DNA of 64,000 bases from Mucilaginibacter gossypii (GCF_900100945.1 NZ_FNCG01000001.1:310001-374000), one strand, 5' to 3'; counted from the first letter of the stretch, positions 1 to 10,064 are shown. A program made the numbers and translations. Notes: generated by a model from the sequence alone, not told the origin.

Positions 1-889
1 GGTTTCGGTAAGTTACGTCGTTCCAGGTTTTGCCATAAAATATAAGCCCGAAAGGATAATCTGCAAATATTTTAAGGTTTTCGGCAGCCATGTCGGCCCT
101 GTTAAAATCATTGGCCTCTTTAGCCTGATTTTTTGACAGGATGTTGTTTTTATCGTCAGTGTTATCTTTTAATACATAAGTGTACAAACCAAAACATATG
201 ATCACTGTAGCTGCAACCAGGAAAACGGCTCTATAGCGATAGTAAATAAACAGAAAGAGCGTTACACCGGCTCCAAAGCTTATAAATGCCGACCTGTTCA
301 TGCCGAGGTAAATGCAGGCAACGCAGGCTGCTAAAACCAAAACCCTTACTATAAGATATTGCCCTGTGGTACATGAGGCAATGAAGGCAAACGTTGTAAT
401 GGCCACAACCTGGTATCCGAAGTTAAATTGTGTTACTGCCAGCCCTGCAGGGCTTTGTTTAACCGGTTCGCCCAAAAGCATGCTCCTGATCGGGTCAATG
501 GTGCCTGCCATGCTGTGATCAAGTACCATAATGATCATAGAGCACATGAGCAAAAAGAAGAACATTAATATTGAAGCGTAATAGCGCGATTTATTTGCAC
601 CTACAAAATAATTAAAGTATAACGAACATGGTATTATAGTAAGGAGAATGGCAAAAAAGGTAATATAATTGCTCATCCCTACTACCTGGTATAAAAAAAC
701 GCCGATTAAAAAAATTATTAACTCCTTGGTATAGCCGAAATCCAGCAAAGGTTTTTGCACAAAGAATAGCAGCATGCAAAAAATTACAGGCGCAGGAATC
801 CTCAAAGTATCTGTCATGAAAATGTTAAAAGCAAGTGTGTACAGATAGAAGAGCATTAAACCGTAAAAGAGGCACTTTTTAAGCAGCAT
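1..889 (-). CDS. Wzy/O-antigen-ligase-like polytopic membrane protein (3' end outside window)
   Basis: An open frame begins at an ATG at 887-889 and runs off the left edge with no stop (296 codons seen). It is dominated by hydrophobic segments separated by short polar loops, typical of Wzy polymerases and O-antigen ligases. A segment reading YLGMNRSAFISF resembles the R-S-A region that precedes a late transmembrane helix in O-antigen-ligase-domain proteins. It is the last visible gene of the exopolysaccharide operon, 12 bp after the initiating sugar transferase, which fits a polymerase of repeat units in the inner membrane. The C-terminal part is missing, so ligase and polymerase cannot be told apart. 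Confidence 0.75.
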   Translation of the reverse strand, partial: MLLKKCLFYGLMLFYLYTLAFNIFMTDTLRIPAPVIFCMLLFFVQKPLLDFGYTKELIIFLIGVFLYQVVGMSNYITFFAILLTIIPCSLYFNYFVGANKSRYYASILMFFFLLMCSMIIMVLDHSMAGTIDPIRSMLLGEPVKQSPAGLAVTQFNFGYQVVAITTFAFIASCTTGQYLIVRVLVLAACVACIYLGMNRSAFISFGAGVTLFLFIYYRYRAVFLVAATVIICFGLYTYVLKDNTDDKNNILSKNQAKEANDFNRADMAAENLKIFADYPFGLIFYGKTWNDVTYRN

Positions 890-901
890 AATAAAGTGGT
901 G

Positions 902-1492
902 CTATTGAAAAATTCGTTTTATTGTAGAAAATATAATCTTCAGATCCATGAGAAGATCCTGGTTGTCAATGTATTCGAGGTTCTTGCTGATCTTTGATGG
1001 AACTATTACCTTGATATACATATCTTCAGGATCATCGCTGCCGGCCAGGATATCATTTTCATCAAAATATTTGATAGATGCCCAGTCTGTTACTCCTGGT
1101 TTAACACTTAATACCCTTAGTTGAGCTGGTGTATACAGGTTTACATATTTCCGTACTTCGGGGCGCGGGCCAACAAAGCTCATGTCACCTTTTAACACGT
1201 TTAGTAATTGCGGCAGTTCATCAAGTTTATATTTCCTGAGCCAGTAACCAACACTGGTGATCCGGTAATCTTTACTACCTATGGTTAGTAATCCGGCCTT
1301 GTCCGAGTTTATGTACATGGTGCGGAATTTGAACAGTTCAAACTCATTTCCATCTTTCCCAACCCTTGTTTGTTTATAAAATGCGCTTCCCCTCGAATTT
1401 ATTTTAATAGCTATGGCAATTAAAATAAACAATGGCAGCAACATTATCAGTGCTATAAGTGATATGCCAATATCAAAAAGCCGTTTAATCAT
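902..1492 (-). CDS. Initiating undecaprenyl-phosphate sugar-1-phosphate transferase (PglC-type)
   Basis: 196 aa, the size of minimal monotopic phosphoglycosyl transferases (PF02397) rather than the long WbaP/WcaJ type. One N-terminal hydrophobic stretch (about residues 7-30) is followed by the family core: KFRTM near 56, then DELPQLLNVLKGDMSFVGPRPE with the conserved Asp-Glu and the GPRPE motif. It would move a sugar-1-phosphate from a UDP-sugar to undecaprenyl phosphate and so start repeat-unit synthesis at the cytoplasmic face. It is 9 bp downstream of an aminotransferase, so a 2-acetamido-amino-deoxy sugar is a plausible first residue (inference). Confidence 0.93.
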   Translation of the reverse strand: MIKRLFDIGISLIALIMLLPLFILIAIAIKINSRGSAFYKQTRVGKDGNEFELFKFRTMYINSDKAGLLTIGSKDYRITSVGYWLRKYKLDELPQLLNVLKGDMSFVGPRPEVRKYVNLYTPAQLRVLSVKPGVTDWASIKYFDENDILAGSDDPEDMYIKVIVPSKISKNLEYIDNQDLLMDLKIIFSTIKRIFQ

Positions 1493-1501
1493 AACTCTAT
1501 T

Positions 1502-2746
1502 TTATAATTCAACTTTTGCAAGTTCTTTACATTCTTCCAGCACAGAGTTTACTGAGTTTATTACCGTAGTAACTATGAAATCAATCTGCTCGCCGGTAAG
1601 TTGAGGATAAATGGGCAATGAGATTTCATTTGCGTAAAGGGCATAAGCTGATGGATACTGAGCTATCTTATAACCCAGATCTTTAAAAAGAGTAAGCATT
1701 GGCAGCGGGGTAAAATGTACATTGGCCATGATCCCTTCAGCCATAATGCTTTCAATTATATGGTCACGCTGTGCCTCTGATATGCCTTTGATGCGCAGGG
1801 CAAACAAGTGGTAGGATGATTCCCTTTGCTCGTTTTTTAGTGGTGGTTCAATAAACCAGTCCATCGATTTGAACCTGTTACAATATATGGATGCAACATG
1901 CTTGCGCATAGGGAGCAAGCTGGCTTCATAATTTCTGAGTTGGCCGAGGCCTATTGCTGCACAAATGTCGGGCATGTTGATTTTGAGGCCCATAAACAGG
2001 ATGTCGTATTTCCAGCCGCCGCCATTACTTTTGGTAAAGGCATCTTTGGTTTGGCCGTTAAGAGTATATAGTTTTAAATACCGGTGTTCCTCGGCCGGAT
2101 TAAAGCAGGCAGGCAAATTGATGCAGATACAACCTCCTTCGGCTGTAGTGATGTTTTTCACCGCGTGAAAAGAAAATATCGATACGTCACTATACTTTGC
2201 TGCCGGTAATTCATTTATGGTTGCACCGATTGAGTGCGCTGCATCGGCAATTAAGAGGATCCTACCTAAAATCTTTTGCTTGGGACTTTCAGCAACAAAT
2301 AGTTTTTTAATTTCAGGTTTATTGATAATCGCCTTTAATTCTTCGTAGTTGCATGGCCAGCCGGCTATGTCAACAGCAATAATTGCTTTTGTTTTTGGGG
2401 TTATTGCTTTGATTGCAGCTTCTGTGGAGATGCAGCAATCGTCATCAACATCAACTATCACCGGCGTAGCCCCGCAATGCAGTACACTTAAGGCGGTAGC
2501 ACAATAGGTGTATGCTGGTATGATAACCTCGTCGCCTTCCTTTATGCCGAACCATTTCAGCATTAGGATAGCTCCTGATGTCCAAGAGTTTACGCAAACA
2601 GCTGCATCCGAAGCTGTAAGCTGCTTCATTTGCTGTTCAAGTGCGGCTACTTTGGGTCCGGTGGTTATCCAGCCAGAGTTAAGCGTGTCCATAACCTCGT
2701 TTATAACAGCCTGGTCAATGTAAGGTGGCGCAAAAGAAATTTTCAT
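1502..2746 (-). CDS. DegT/DnrJ/EryC1-type sugar aminotransferase
   Basis: PLP-dependent aminotransferase acting on nucleotide-linked keto sugars. The start is placed at the ATG at 2744-2746 (MKISFAPPYID), 16 bp after the preceding stop. An in-frame ATG at 2818 would add 24 residues overlapping that gene and gives a poor N-terminus. Family marks: GWITTGPKVAALE near the N-terminus, ADAAHSIGA (Asp binding the pyridine nitrogen) and SFHAVKNITTAEGG carrying the Schiff-base lysine. About 415 aa, slightly longer than usual because of a short charged insertion just before ADAAHS. It is the second DegT-type enzyme of this operon; substrate unknown. Confidence 0.9.
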   Translation of the reverse strand: MKISFAPPYIDQAVINEVMDTLNSGWITTGPKVAALEQQMKQLTASDAAVCVNSWTSGAILMLKWFGIKEGDEVIIPAYTYCATALSVLHCGATPVIVDVDDDCCISTEAAIKAITPKTKAIIAVDIAGWPCNYEELKAIINKPEIKKLFVAESPKQKILGRILLIADAAHSIGATINELPAAKYSDVSIFSFHAVKNITTAEGGCICINLPACFNPAEEHRYLKLYTLNGQTKDAFTKSNGGGWKYDILFMGLKINMPDICAAIGLGQLRNYEASLLPMRKHVASIYCNRFKSMDWFIEPPLKNEQRESSYHLFALRIKGISEAQRDHIIESIMAEGIMANVHFTPLPMLTLFKDLGYKIAQYPSAYALYANEISLPIYPQLTGEQIDFIVTTVINSVNSVLEECKELAKVEL

Positions 2747-2762
2747 ATCAGGTTTAATAGAG

Positions 2763-3530
2763 TTAGTTTCCGGCGGGGACCCGTTCCAAAAAAGCGATTG
2801 CTTTTTGAGCGTAATCACGGGCTAATCGTTTATAAATGCAATATTTTTCGGCAAGGGCATCTGCCCAGGTATAATTTGAAAAATCGAGGTCATCCAATGA
2901 AACAAAAAGGTGATGGTTTTTTTCTAAGAAAATTTCAAGCTCAGCAAATGTTTTGTCAGAACAGGTTTCGGGATGATAATTGAATGTCCAGGTGTATTTT
3001 GTTTTTTGTTCAACTTCTGATAGTTGAACAGGTACCCAATTAAAGCCAAATCTTACATAAGGTGACTTAAGCAGGCCGTCACTTATTATTTTAATGTTGG
3101 TGTATTCGTGTAAAGCAAGCAATGTATTACGGTCAAAAGTATGTGCAGGGGCAATAAAAACAGTGGGGTTGATATTTTCACGTTTGAAAATTTCGGCCGC
3201 TTTTCTTATTTTTTCTTTTTGTGTTTGCAATGGTAAGCCTGCAAATTCCGACCGGTTATTCATCTTCAGTAGGCCGGAGTTGTGATTTATGTAATAATGA
3301 TCAAAACCGTGCATGCCTATCACATAATTTTTATTTTGAAGTTCGCGCACCAACTGCCAGTAGTAAGGATTGAAATTACCGCAGGCTTTTAACTTTGGGT
3401 CTTTATTTGCCGGTATAACAGCAATTATGGGTTTTATGTCATACTTGTCAAACAGGATGAAGAAACGCTCCCATTTTTGGAGGTTATTTGTCGGGCATAA
3501 ATCATCCAAACGAATTAAGTACTGTAGCAT
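2763..3530 (-). CDS. DUF2334/polysaccharide-deacetylase-like protein
   Basis: 255 aa with the layout of DUF2334, a branch of the NodB-like polysaccharide deacetylase superfamily. RLDDLCPT near the N-terminus gives the metal-site Asp pair, IAVIPANKD follows, then MHGFDHYY with the metal-binding histidines, and IAPAHTFD later. No signal peptide is visible, so it may act in the cytoplasm on lipid-linked or nucleotide-linked glycans. It sits inside the glycosyltransferase run (18 bp after the GT4 gene), which suggests trimming of an N- or O-acetyl group on the repeat unit. The substrate is inferred from context only. Confidence 0.8.
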   Translation of the reverse strand: MLQYLIRLDDLCPTNNLQKWERFFILFDKYDIKPIIAVIPANKDPKLKACGNFNPYYWQLVRELQNKNYVIGMHGFDHYYINHNSGLLKMNNRSEFAGLPLQTQKEKIRKAAEIFKRENINPTVFIAPAHTFDRNTLLALHEYTNIKIISDGLLKSPYVRFGFNWVPVQLSEVEQKTKYTWTFNYHPETCSDKTFAELEIFLEKNHHLFVSLDDLDFSNYTWADALAEKYCIYKRLARDYAQKAIAFLERVPAGN

Positions 3531-3548
3531 ATTAACAGTTTGATAGTT

Positions 3549-4718
3549 TTATAAAGCTGGTTGGCTGTTTGTTAGTTGTGCCGCTGTTGCAGTTGCAGCA
3601 ATGTGCTTTTTGATTAACGTTTCCCATTCTCCCAGGATCTTATCGGGATGGTTGGTTTGAGATATTACGCGGGCCTGATTTCCAAGAGTTGTTTTTAAAA
3701 CTTCGTCGCCGGCCAAGCGGTGCATTGCATCGGCTAAATCAATTATTGACCCTCTCTTTACCAGTATTCCATTTTTGCCGTTATTGATAATCTCCGAAGG
3801 TCCAAAATTGCAATCAACTGCTATAGAAGGGCATCCGAAGCTCATAGCCTCAACTAAAGCGTTGGGATATCCCTCGTTGCGCGATGGCAAAACAAACATT
3901 TCGGCCTGGTTATAATAATCCTGGAGGTTGTTTTTGCTGCCAGGCAGCAACACCCGTTCTCTTAACCCGAGATTAAAGATCTGGCAAACAAGGTTAGCGC
4001 GTTCTTCGCCATCGCCAACGATTATCAGATCGACGTCGGTAAGGCCTGATTTTGCATAGGCTTCAATAAGGATATCAAAGCCTTTTACATAAGCCAAACG
4101 GCCAACCCCCAAAATAAACCTCCGATGGTGAACCTTCTCCTCTGACGGTAATGGGAAAATAGTAACAGCATTTGTTATGCGCACGATATTAGTGAGTACT
4201 TTAAAGTCTTTATCCTTAAGCAGGCAGTCCTCTACTCCTTTAGCACTTACTACAACTGCTTCGGCTCTTTTATATAAGTTTAAAGCCAGTTGTTTACGTA
4301 AATAGTTAAACCTGATAACACTTCTATCGGGCGAAGTGCGCTCTGAAACAATGTAAGGCACCCGGGTTAACCAACAGGTAATGCCAGTCCAAACATTGGC
4401 GGATGTAATGAACGATAAAGCGCACACCGGTTTTTGAGTCCGCAATAACTTGATAAGTTTAAAAAAAGTTTCGGCAATATGATACAACCTGTAAATAAAT
4501 GAGCTTTTTTGACGGTCAGTTAGGTAAAATACCTTAACATCGTCATCAATTTCATATGCTGGAACATCATTGTTTAAAGAAATAAGTACCGACTGGAAGT
4601 TGTTTTTATTAAAATAATTAGCAAGCGAAATGATAACTCTTTCTGCTCCTCCGCCTTTAAGCGACGGAATAATGAAAAACAGAACGGGTTTTGAAAAGGG
4701 GGCGGCTTGTATGTTCAT
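3549..4718 (-). CDS. GT4-family glycosyltransferase
   Basis: 389 aa retaining glycosyltransferase of GT-B fold. The N-terminal domain opens with a strand ending in GGGAERVI, typical of GT4 enzymes in EPS clusters. The C-terminal nucleotide-binding domain has GVGRLAYVKGFDIL, then NEGYPNALVEAM (E-x7-E donor-binding motif) and GPSEII. It would add one sugar of the repeat unit on the undecaprenyl carrier at the inner face of the membrane. Flanked by a GT2 enzyme and a deacetylase-like protein in the same operon. Donor and acceptor cannot be read from the sequence. Confidence 0.92.
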   Translation of the reverse strand: MNIQAAPFSKPVLFFIIPSLKGGGAERVIISLANYFNKNNFQSVLISLNNDVPAYEIDDDVKVFYLTDRQKSSFIYRLYHIAETFFKLIKLLRTQKPVCALSFITSANVWTGITCWLTRVPYIVSERTSPDRSVIRFNYLRKQLALNLYKRAEAVVVSAKGVEDCLLKDKDFKVLTNIVRITNAVTIFPLPSEEKVHHRRFILGVGRLAYVKGFDILIEAYAKSGLTDVDLIIVGDGEERANLVCQIFNLGLRERVLLPGSKNNLQDYYNQAEMFVLPSRNEGYPNALVEAMSFGCPSIAVDCNFGPSEIINNGKNGILVKRGSIIDLADAMHRLAGDEVLKTTLGNQARVISQTNHPDKILGEWETLIKKHIAATATAAQLTNSQPAL

Positions 4719-4741
4719 GTTAATGTTAAATGCGCTGGCAG

Positions 4742-5599
4742 TTATAGGAGGTATTTTACCGTATCGTACGCTTTACGAAACCGCTTGTTTTGTAATTCAA
4801 AAAGCAGATAGCGTTTTATATAAAGCAGCAAAAGTCTTTTTTTAGCGATCGCGGAGTATGTGAAATTTTTGATGATTAAATTGAAATCACTTATAACCAT
4901 TTCCATACGTGCTTTGGCGTTGATCATGCTCCATACGCCGCCCTCATGATTGCGGTAACAGCTCATTACCTCGGGTATTACGTAAATTTTACCGCCAGTA
5001 TGCTGAGTGGCCCATAGCTTAAACATTTTATCTCCGGCAAAACATTCAAAAAACCAGGGGGCAGTGAATAACTGAAGGGTTTCGGGAATATTGCGATAAA
5101 CAACTGTTGCCGTTTTTGTTTCTTCCTGTTTCCCCGCCAGCAAATCGGCATATGTATGTATCAGTGGTGTTGGGTTAGGGTGTACGTAAAGTGTTTTGTT
5201 ATTAACGTTTATCACTTTGTGGTAATGGCAGCAAATAACGAAGTCGGCATTGTTTTCTAAAAAATCAACCTGCTTTTGCAGTTTATATTCATTTATCCAG
5301 TAGTCGTCGCCCTCGCAAAGAGCTATGTACCTGCCCCTGCACTGTGTAACACAATTAATTAAGTTTTTATGTGTGCCTAAATTGGCAGGGGAGGCTATAA
5401 GCTTGATCCTGCCGGGATAGGTTTCTGAGTAAAATTTAATTATTGACTGGGTTTTATCTGTCGAGCAATCGTCGCCAATGATGATCTCAAACTTAAAGTT
5501 GGTTTTCTGCATCAAAAAGCTTCGGATAGCCTCGGAAATGAATTTTTCATGGTTGTAAGTAATACAGATAATACTTACCATTATTTCATCATCATTCAT
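4742..5599 (-). CDS. GT2-family glycosyltransferase
   Basis: 285 aa GT-A-fold enzyme. The N-terminus reads VSIICITYNHEKF, followed by IIGDDCSTD and then CEGDDYWI, which holds the DxD-like metal and nucleotide site (residues near 97-102). This is the arrangement of EPS glycosyltransferases that recognise a nucleotide-sugar donor. No transmembrane helices are evident. The start overlaps the stop of the upstream aminotransferase by 4 bp (ATGA), indicating translational coupling. It adds a sugar of unknown identity to the repeat unit. Confidence 0.92.
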   Translation of the reverse strand: MNDDEIMVSIICITYNHEKFISEAIRSFLMQKTNFKFEIIIGDDCSTDKTQSIIKFYSETYPGRIKLIASPANLGTHKNLINCVTQCRGRYIALCEGDDYWINEYKLQKQVDFLENNADFVICCHYHKVINVNNKTLYVHPNPTPLIHTYADLLAGKQEETKTATVVYRNIPETLQLFTAPWFFECFAGDKMFKLWATQHTGGKIYVIPEVMSCYRNHEGGVWSMINAKARMEMVISDFNLIIKNFTYSAIAKKRLLLLYIKRYLLFELQNKRFRKAYDTVKYLL

Positions 5600-6771
5600 A
5601 CCGTTCCATTTACATTCGCCGCCCTAACATTTATTTCAGATTCAATTTTATCAGTCACCAGTGTGCCAAAATGTTTCGGTTTAAAGTTGTTGTCGAAGTT
5701 TTGTGCACGGAGCAGTAACCTGCAAATAAGGTCAAGATCTGACAGCGATAGCGTATGGTATAAGGGAAGGCAAACCACCCTTGAAGCTATCGAATCGCAA
5801 ACAGGCATTGGTTGGCTTTTTACGTATGGCAATGATGATAGTGAGGGGTAAAAATACCTCCTGCAATAAATCTGTGCTAACTCTAATTTTGCTTTACTTT
5901 GATGCATCAGCGCCTCTGTTTGAAAAACGACCGGGAAATATGCATAATTGTAATCCTGTTCGTTTTCAAGTTTTTGAAACTGAACATTCAGGTTTTCCAG
6001 GCGCTGCAGATATTGCTCATACAAATACTTTCTTTTTTTAAGTATCTCGTCAACATGGCGCAGGTTGCATAAACCCATTGCTGCGTGAAACTCGCTGTTT
6101 TTGGCGTTGATGCCTTCCTCCGAGAAAGTATCAACACCTGAATATCCGAAGTTGCGCATCAGTGCCATGGTTTTTAATAACTCCGGATCCTGGGTAAATA
6201 CAGCGCCGCCTTCGATTGTGTGATATAATTTGGTTGAGTGAAAGCTGGTTACACTGATGTCGCCATATTCAAATATGGAGCGGTTTTTATAAAAAGTACC
6301 GAAGCAATGTGCGGCGTCATAGATCACCTTAAGGTTATGTTTATCAGCAATAGCCTGTATGGCTGTTATATCGCATGGGTTACCGAATACGTGTGTTGCC
6401 AGTATAGCCGATGTGTTGGGTGTGATGGCCGCTTCTATTTTAGCCGGATCAATATTCAGTGTCTCAGGATCGATATCCACAAATACAGGTTCGCAACCCT
6501 GCCATACTATGGTGCTTGTAGTAGCAACAAATGAAAATGGCGTTGTGATAATTTCTCCGCTTAAGTTAAGTGCTTTGATGGCCAGTTGTAAAGCTATTGT
6601 ACCGTTTGTTACAAACAGCATATGACTAACGCCCAGGTATTGCTTTAACTTTAATTCGAGCGTGTTTACAAGGGGCCCGTTGTTAGTGAGCCATTGCCTT
6701 TCCCAGATACTTTTAACATAGGCTCTGAATTCCTTTTCGGCAGGGAGAAATGGTTTGGTTACTGGAATCAT
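5596..6771 (-). CDS. DegT/DnrJ/EryC1-type sugar aminotransferase (VioA/FdtB-like)
   Basis: 391 aa PLP enzyme. The N-terminus (IPVTKPFLP) and TNNGPLVNTLE are typical of transaminases that make amino-dideoxy nucleotide sugars. YDAAHCFG provides the PLP-binding Asp and SFHSTKLYHTIEGG the catalytic lysine. It overlaps both neighbours by 4 bp (flippase stop upstream, GT2 start downstream), so the three are translated as a coupled block. A dTDP- or UDP-4-keto-6-deoxy sugar substrate is likely from the family, but no 4,6-dehydratase gene is in this window to provide it. Confidence 0.91.
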   Translation of the reverse strand: MIPVTKPFLPAEKEFRAYVKSIWERQWLTNNGPLVNTLELKLKQYLGVSHMLFVTNGTIALQLAIKALNLSGEIITTPFSFVATTSTIVWQGCEPVFVDIDPETLNIDPAKIEAAITPNTSAILATHVFGNPCDITAIQAIADKHNLKVIYDAAHCFGTFYKNRSIFEYGDISVTSFHSTKLYHTIEGGAVFTQDPELLKTMALMRNFGYSGVDTFSEEGINAKNSEFHAAMGLCNLRHVDEILKKRKYLYEQYLQRLENLNVQFQKLENEQDYNYAYFPVVFQTEALMHQSKAKLELAQIYCRRYFYPSLSSLPYVKSQPMPVCDSIASRVVCLPLYHTLSLSDLDLICRLLLRAQNFDNNFKPKHFGTLVTDKIESEINVRAANVNGTV

Positions 6772-8207
6772 CTTTTTAGGATTAATTGGTTAAAATCTTT
6801 AATAGCGGAGAGCTTAATTAACAAACTGGCACTATAATAAACCGCGATGAATACTATGAGTAATATGCCAATTTGCATAGTTGGGATGAAAAAATCATTG
6901 ATCACCAACTTGTCGAGGAAATAACAGCAGAGGCCAATGCCTCCGGCTAACACCACTGTAGGCAAAATATCTTTTATTTGCTCGGTAACGGGGTAGTCAA
7001 TTAAACGCCCGCTGTAAATAGAGTTGATATAATAGGCTATTACATTAAAAAATAATTGGAAATATAACAAGCCATAGATGCCGAAGGGGATAAAACACAG
7101 GATCCCGACAACGCTCAAAACTTTTTTAATAACTTCCAACTTTAAAAACAGCGCGCTTTGCCCCATCACTTTCAGCACATTTAAGTTGTATGAGTGCAGG
7201 GGATACATGATACCTCCAATACACAGTAACTGGAAAATAGGGACGGCCGGTAACCACTTGTCTGTTAGTAAAATATGAAACAGTGGTTTGGCAATGATAC
7301 ACAGCATGATGAGTGCCGGTGCATTCCAGAATACTACCTGTTGCATGAGTCGTTTATAAACATTTTTTAACTGTACCGGGTCGTCTGATATTTCGGCAAA
7401 CATTGGGTAGGTAACCTTATTTATAGCAGCTGAAATGTTACTTATCGGTAATTGGCTTATCGAATCGGCCCGGCTGTAGTAGCCAAGCTGGGCTGCCGAA
7501 AAGAACTTACCTATGATTATCAGGTAAATGTTTTGATAAACGGTATCAATTAAACCCGATAATGTCATTTTATAACCAAAATGAATGTGTTTCTTAAAGC
7601 ATGCTTTATCAAAGATCAGCGCTGGTCTCCAGCTTGAGGTGATCCAGTGTATGGCTGTTGATAAAAATGAGGTGCATAAACCCATCCAAACAAGGCTCCA
7701 AACGCCGTATCCTAATTTTGCAAGTATGATGCCTAATATTCCGCCGCCAATAGCCGATGGGATTTGAATGTTAGTTTGTTTTTTAAACTTCAGATCCTTA
7801 ACCAGCAAGGTGCTTTGTACACCAAAAAATGCGTTTATGATCAAAATTAAGGTGTAAACCCGCACAACAGAGGTTAACAACGGTTGATGATAAAAAGCAG
7901 CGATAAGCGGCGCTGTTATAAAAAGTATCAGGTAAAGGATACTGCTGCCAATGATATTAAAATAGAAGACGGTTGAATAATCGCGCTGATCGGCATCGGT
8001 TGTGCGGATCAGCGAAGCAGTAAGGCCGCCATCCAAAAGACTATTGCCTACCGATATAAAAAGATACAGCATAGCTATCAAACCGAATTGTGATGGCTCC
8101 AGAATCCGTGCCAGAAATATGGATATGCCAAAGCTTACCACTTTTGAACTTAATTGCTGCCATAGCGCCCACACTATGCCAGATACCGCTCTTTGTTTAT
8201 AGCTCAT
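6768..8207 (-). CDS. Wzx-type polysaccharide flippase (MOP/oligosaccharidyl-lipid exporter family)
   Basis: 479 aa, about 12-14 hydrophobic segments along the whole length. The N-terminus is MSYKQRAVSGIVWALWQQLSS, then FGISIFLARILEPSQFG, which is the start pattern of WzxC/TuaB-like flippases. It would flip the undecaprenyl-linked repeat unit to the periplasmic face for polymerisation by the Wzy-like protein at the operon end. It overlaps the aminotransferase by 4 bp and follows the sugar dehydrogenase by 5 bp. Confidence 0.92.
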   Translation of the reverse strand: MSYKQRAVSGIVWALWQQLSSKVVSFGISIFLARILEPSQFGLIAMLYLFISVGNSLLDGGLTASLIRTTDADQRDYSTVFYFNIIGSSILYLILFITAPLIAAFYHQPLLTSVVRVYTLILIINAFFGVQSTLLVKDLKFKKQTNIQIPSAIGGGILGIILAKLGYGVWSLVWMGLCTSFLSTAIHWITSSWRPALIFDKACFKKHIHFGYKMTLSGLIDTVYQNIYLIIIGKFFSAAQLGYYSRADSISQLPISNISAAINKVTYPMFAEISDDPVQLKNVYKRLMQQVVFWNAPALIMLCIIAKPLFHILLTDKWLPAVPIFQLLCIGGIMYPLHSYNLNVLKVMGQSALFLKLEVIKKVLSVVGILCFIPFGIYGLLYFQLFFNVIAYYINSIYSGRLIDYPVTEQIKDILPTVVLAGGIGLCCYFLDKLVINDFFIPTMQIGILLIVFIAVYYSASLLIKLSAIKDFNQLILKR

Positions 8208-8212
8208 AATTT

Positions 8213-9511
8213 TTAAAGCCGGGCGTTAACAACCTCTTCCGGTAAAAACGCCTTCAGGTCATACAATACGGCATTAGGTTTGCAAAGCGCTTTTACATTC
8301 ATTTCTTTAAACTCCTCATGGGCAACCGCAAGTAAAACCCCATCATAGGTACGGGTTTTTGATTCGCCGTTTTCGCAGATGATGCCATACTCTTTTTTAG
8401 CATGTGCCGCGTTGGCCCAGGGATCATGGATATGCACTTTTACCTTATACTCCTTCAACCGTTTAACAATGTCTATCACACGGGTATTCCTTACGTCGGG
8501 GCAGTTTTCTTTAAATGTGAAACCAAGTATAAGCACCTCACTATCTGTTATTGAAGTACCGCGACAAATCATCTGTTTAATAAACTGATCGGCAACATAT
8601 GCACCCATAGAGTCGTTGATACGCCGACCAGCCAAAATAATTTCAGGGTGATAACCTGCTTCCTGGGCCTTTTGTGCAAGATAATATGGGTCAACCCCGA
8701 TACAGTGGCCGCCAACAAGGCCCGGGCGAAAATTCAGAAAGTTCCATTTAGTGCCCGCTGCCTCCAATACTTTATGGGTATCGATACCCAGTTTATTAAA
8801 GATCATGGCCAGCTCGTTCACAAATGCAATATTTATATCGCGTTGCGCATTTTCAATTACCTTGGCAGCCTCAGCTACTTTTATCGAATGCGCTTTAAAT
8901 GTGCCGGCTGTAATAATTGATTGGTAAAGCTTATCTACAGTTTCGGCTGTTTCCGGAGTAGAGCCTGATGTAATTTTGCGGATTTTTGAAACGGTATGTA
9001 ATTTATCTCCGGGATTGATCCTTTCAGGCGAGTAGCCTGCAAAAAAATCAACATTATAGGTAAGCCCCGATACTTTTTCTAAAATAGGCATACATTCATC
9101 TTCTGTTACCCCAGGATATACGGTTGATTCGTAAACTACGATATCATTCTTTTTTAACACTTTGCCTACAACCCTGCTGGCATTTATTAACGGAGAGAGA
9201 TCCGGCCGGTTATTTTTATCAACAGGGGTTGGCACAGTTACAATGAATATGGAACATTGCTGTAGTTTTTCAATTTCATCAGTAACGTATAAACCGGTTG
9301 CGGTTGTGCAAACAGGCGTAATTACTGCATTTAATTGGTCAGAGTCGATCTCTAAAGTGTGGTCAATGCCCAATTTGAGCTCATTAATGCGACTTACATT
9401 AATATCATAGCCAATAACTTTGTATTTTTTTGCAAATTCAACGGCCAGGGGCAAGCCTACATAACCAAGACCGATAATGCCTAATTTAGGTTGGTAATTC
9501 TCAATTTTCAT
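8213..9511 (-). CDS. Nucleotide-sugar 6-dehydrogenase (UDP-HexNAc dehydrogenase, VipA/TviB/WbpA-like)
   Basis: NAD-dependent oxidation of a UDP-hexose or UDP-HexNAc to the uronic acid. The Rossmann motif [13 protein letters not shown] lies at the N-terminus, [14 protein letters not shown] follows, and the active-site cysteine lies in [12 protein letters not shown]. The C-terminal UDP-binding domain includes [14 protein letters not shown]. The start is set at the ATG at 9509-9511 (MKIENYQPK), which overlaps the NusG-like gene by 11 bp; an ATG at 9556 would add 15 atypical residues. The VipA/TviB resemblance suggests UDP-GlcNAc to UDP-GlcNAcA, linking it to glmS about 5 kb away. Substrate choice is inference. 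Confidence 0.9.
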   Translation of the reverse strand: MKIENYQPKLGIIGLGYVGLPLAVEFAKKYKVIGYDINVSRINELKLGIDHTLEIDSDQLNAVITPVCTTATGLYVTDEIEKLQQCSIFIVTVPTPVDKNNRPDLSPLINASRVVGKVLKKNDIVVYESTVYPGVTEDECMPILEKVSGLTYNVDFFAGYSPERINPGDKLHTVSKIRKITSGSTPETAETVDKLYQSIITAGTFKAHSIKVAEAAKVIENAQRDINIAFVNELAMIFNKLGIDTHKVLEAAGTKWNFLNFRPGLVGGHCIGVDPYYLAQKAQEAGYHPEIILAGRRINDSMGAYVADQFIKQMICRGTSITDSEVLILGFTFKENCPDVRNTRVIDIVKRLKEYKVKVHIHDPWANAAHAKKEYGIICENGESKTRTYDGVLLAVAHEEFKEMNVKALCKPNAVLYDLKAFLPEEVVNARL

Positions 9512-10064
9512 GATTTCTGCTGATGTTATGAACTGATAAGTTTTGGATTGAAACACGTGTTACCAAAGCGCAATTGATGGTTTCAAAAATCATTAATACA
9601 TTTTTGCCCTGTATCTGCAGCACCTTACCCATTTGATTTACAAGAGCGCCATCTTTTATTTTAACTGTATCACCAACAGTGAGGTTGTTAAGGCTCACAA
9701 TTTCCATGTCTTTGTAGCGTACAAGATTTGTCCTGATCTCGTCTATTACGTTGTCCCTCACTACAGCAGGTTTACCCATATAGTAAACAAAGCCTAACGC
9801 CCCCATTACATAAAGTGCCCTTGACTGCTCATAAGCATCGACATGAACAAATACGTAGGAGCTAAACAGAGGGACACTGATCTCCTTTTTCCTGTCAGAC
9901 CATTGGCTTACTACATCTCTGACCGGGCAATAGCATTCAATGCCATTTTGCTTTAAAAGCTTGTCCACCTTTTTTTCCCATCGGGGCTTGGTGTAAATAA
10001 CAAGCCATTTTTTTTCATGATAATTTGTCATGCGAAATTGCGGTGTTCTTAATTGGGTTTCCAT
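9501..10064 (-). CDS. UpxY/NusG-like transcription antiterminator
   Basis: NusG N-terminal (NGN) domain with [18 protein letters not shown], then [13 protein letters not shown], followed by a C-terminal KOW part ([19 protein letters not shown]). This is the layout of Bacteroides UpxY and RfaH-type operon-specific antiterminators, which sit first in capsule operons and let RNA polymerase read through the leader. The start is taken at ATG 10062-10064; ATGs at 10031 and 10124 are alternatives. The 10124 start would fall inside a leader repeat, which argues against it. The gene lies directly after four hairpin repeats (10111-10482), a plausible site of action. Confidence 0.88.
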   Translation of the reverse strand: METQLRTPQFRMTNYHEKKWLVIYTKPRWEKKVDKLLKQNGIECYCPVRDVVSQWSDRKKEISVPLFSSYVFVHVDAYEQSRALYVMGALGFVYYMGKPAVVRDNVIDEIRTNLVRYKDMEIVSLNNLTVGDTVKIKDGALVNQMGKVLQIQGKNVLMIFETINCALVTRVSIQNLSVHNISRNHEN

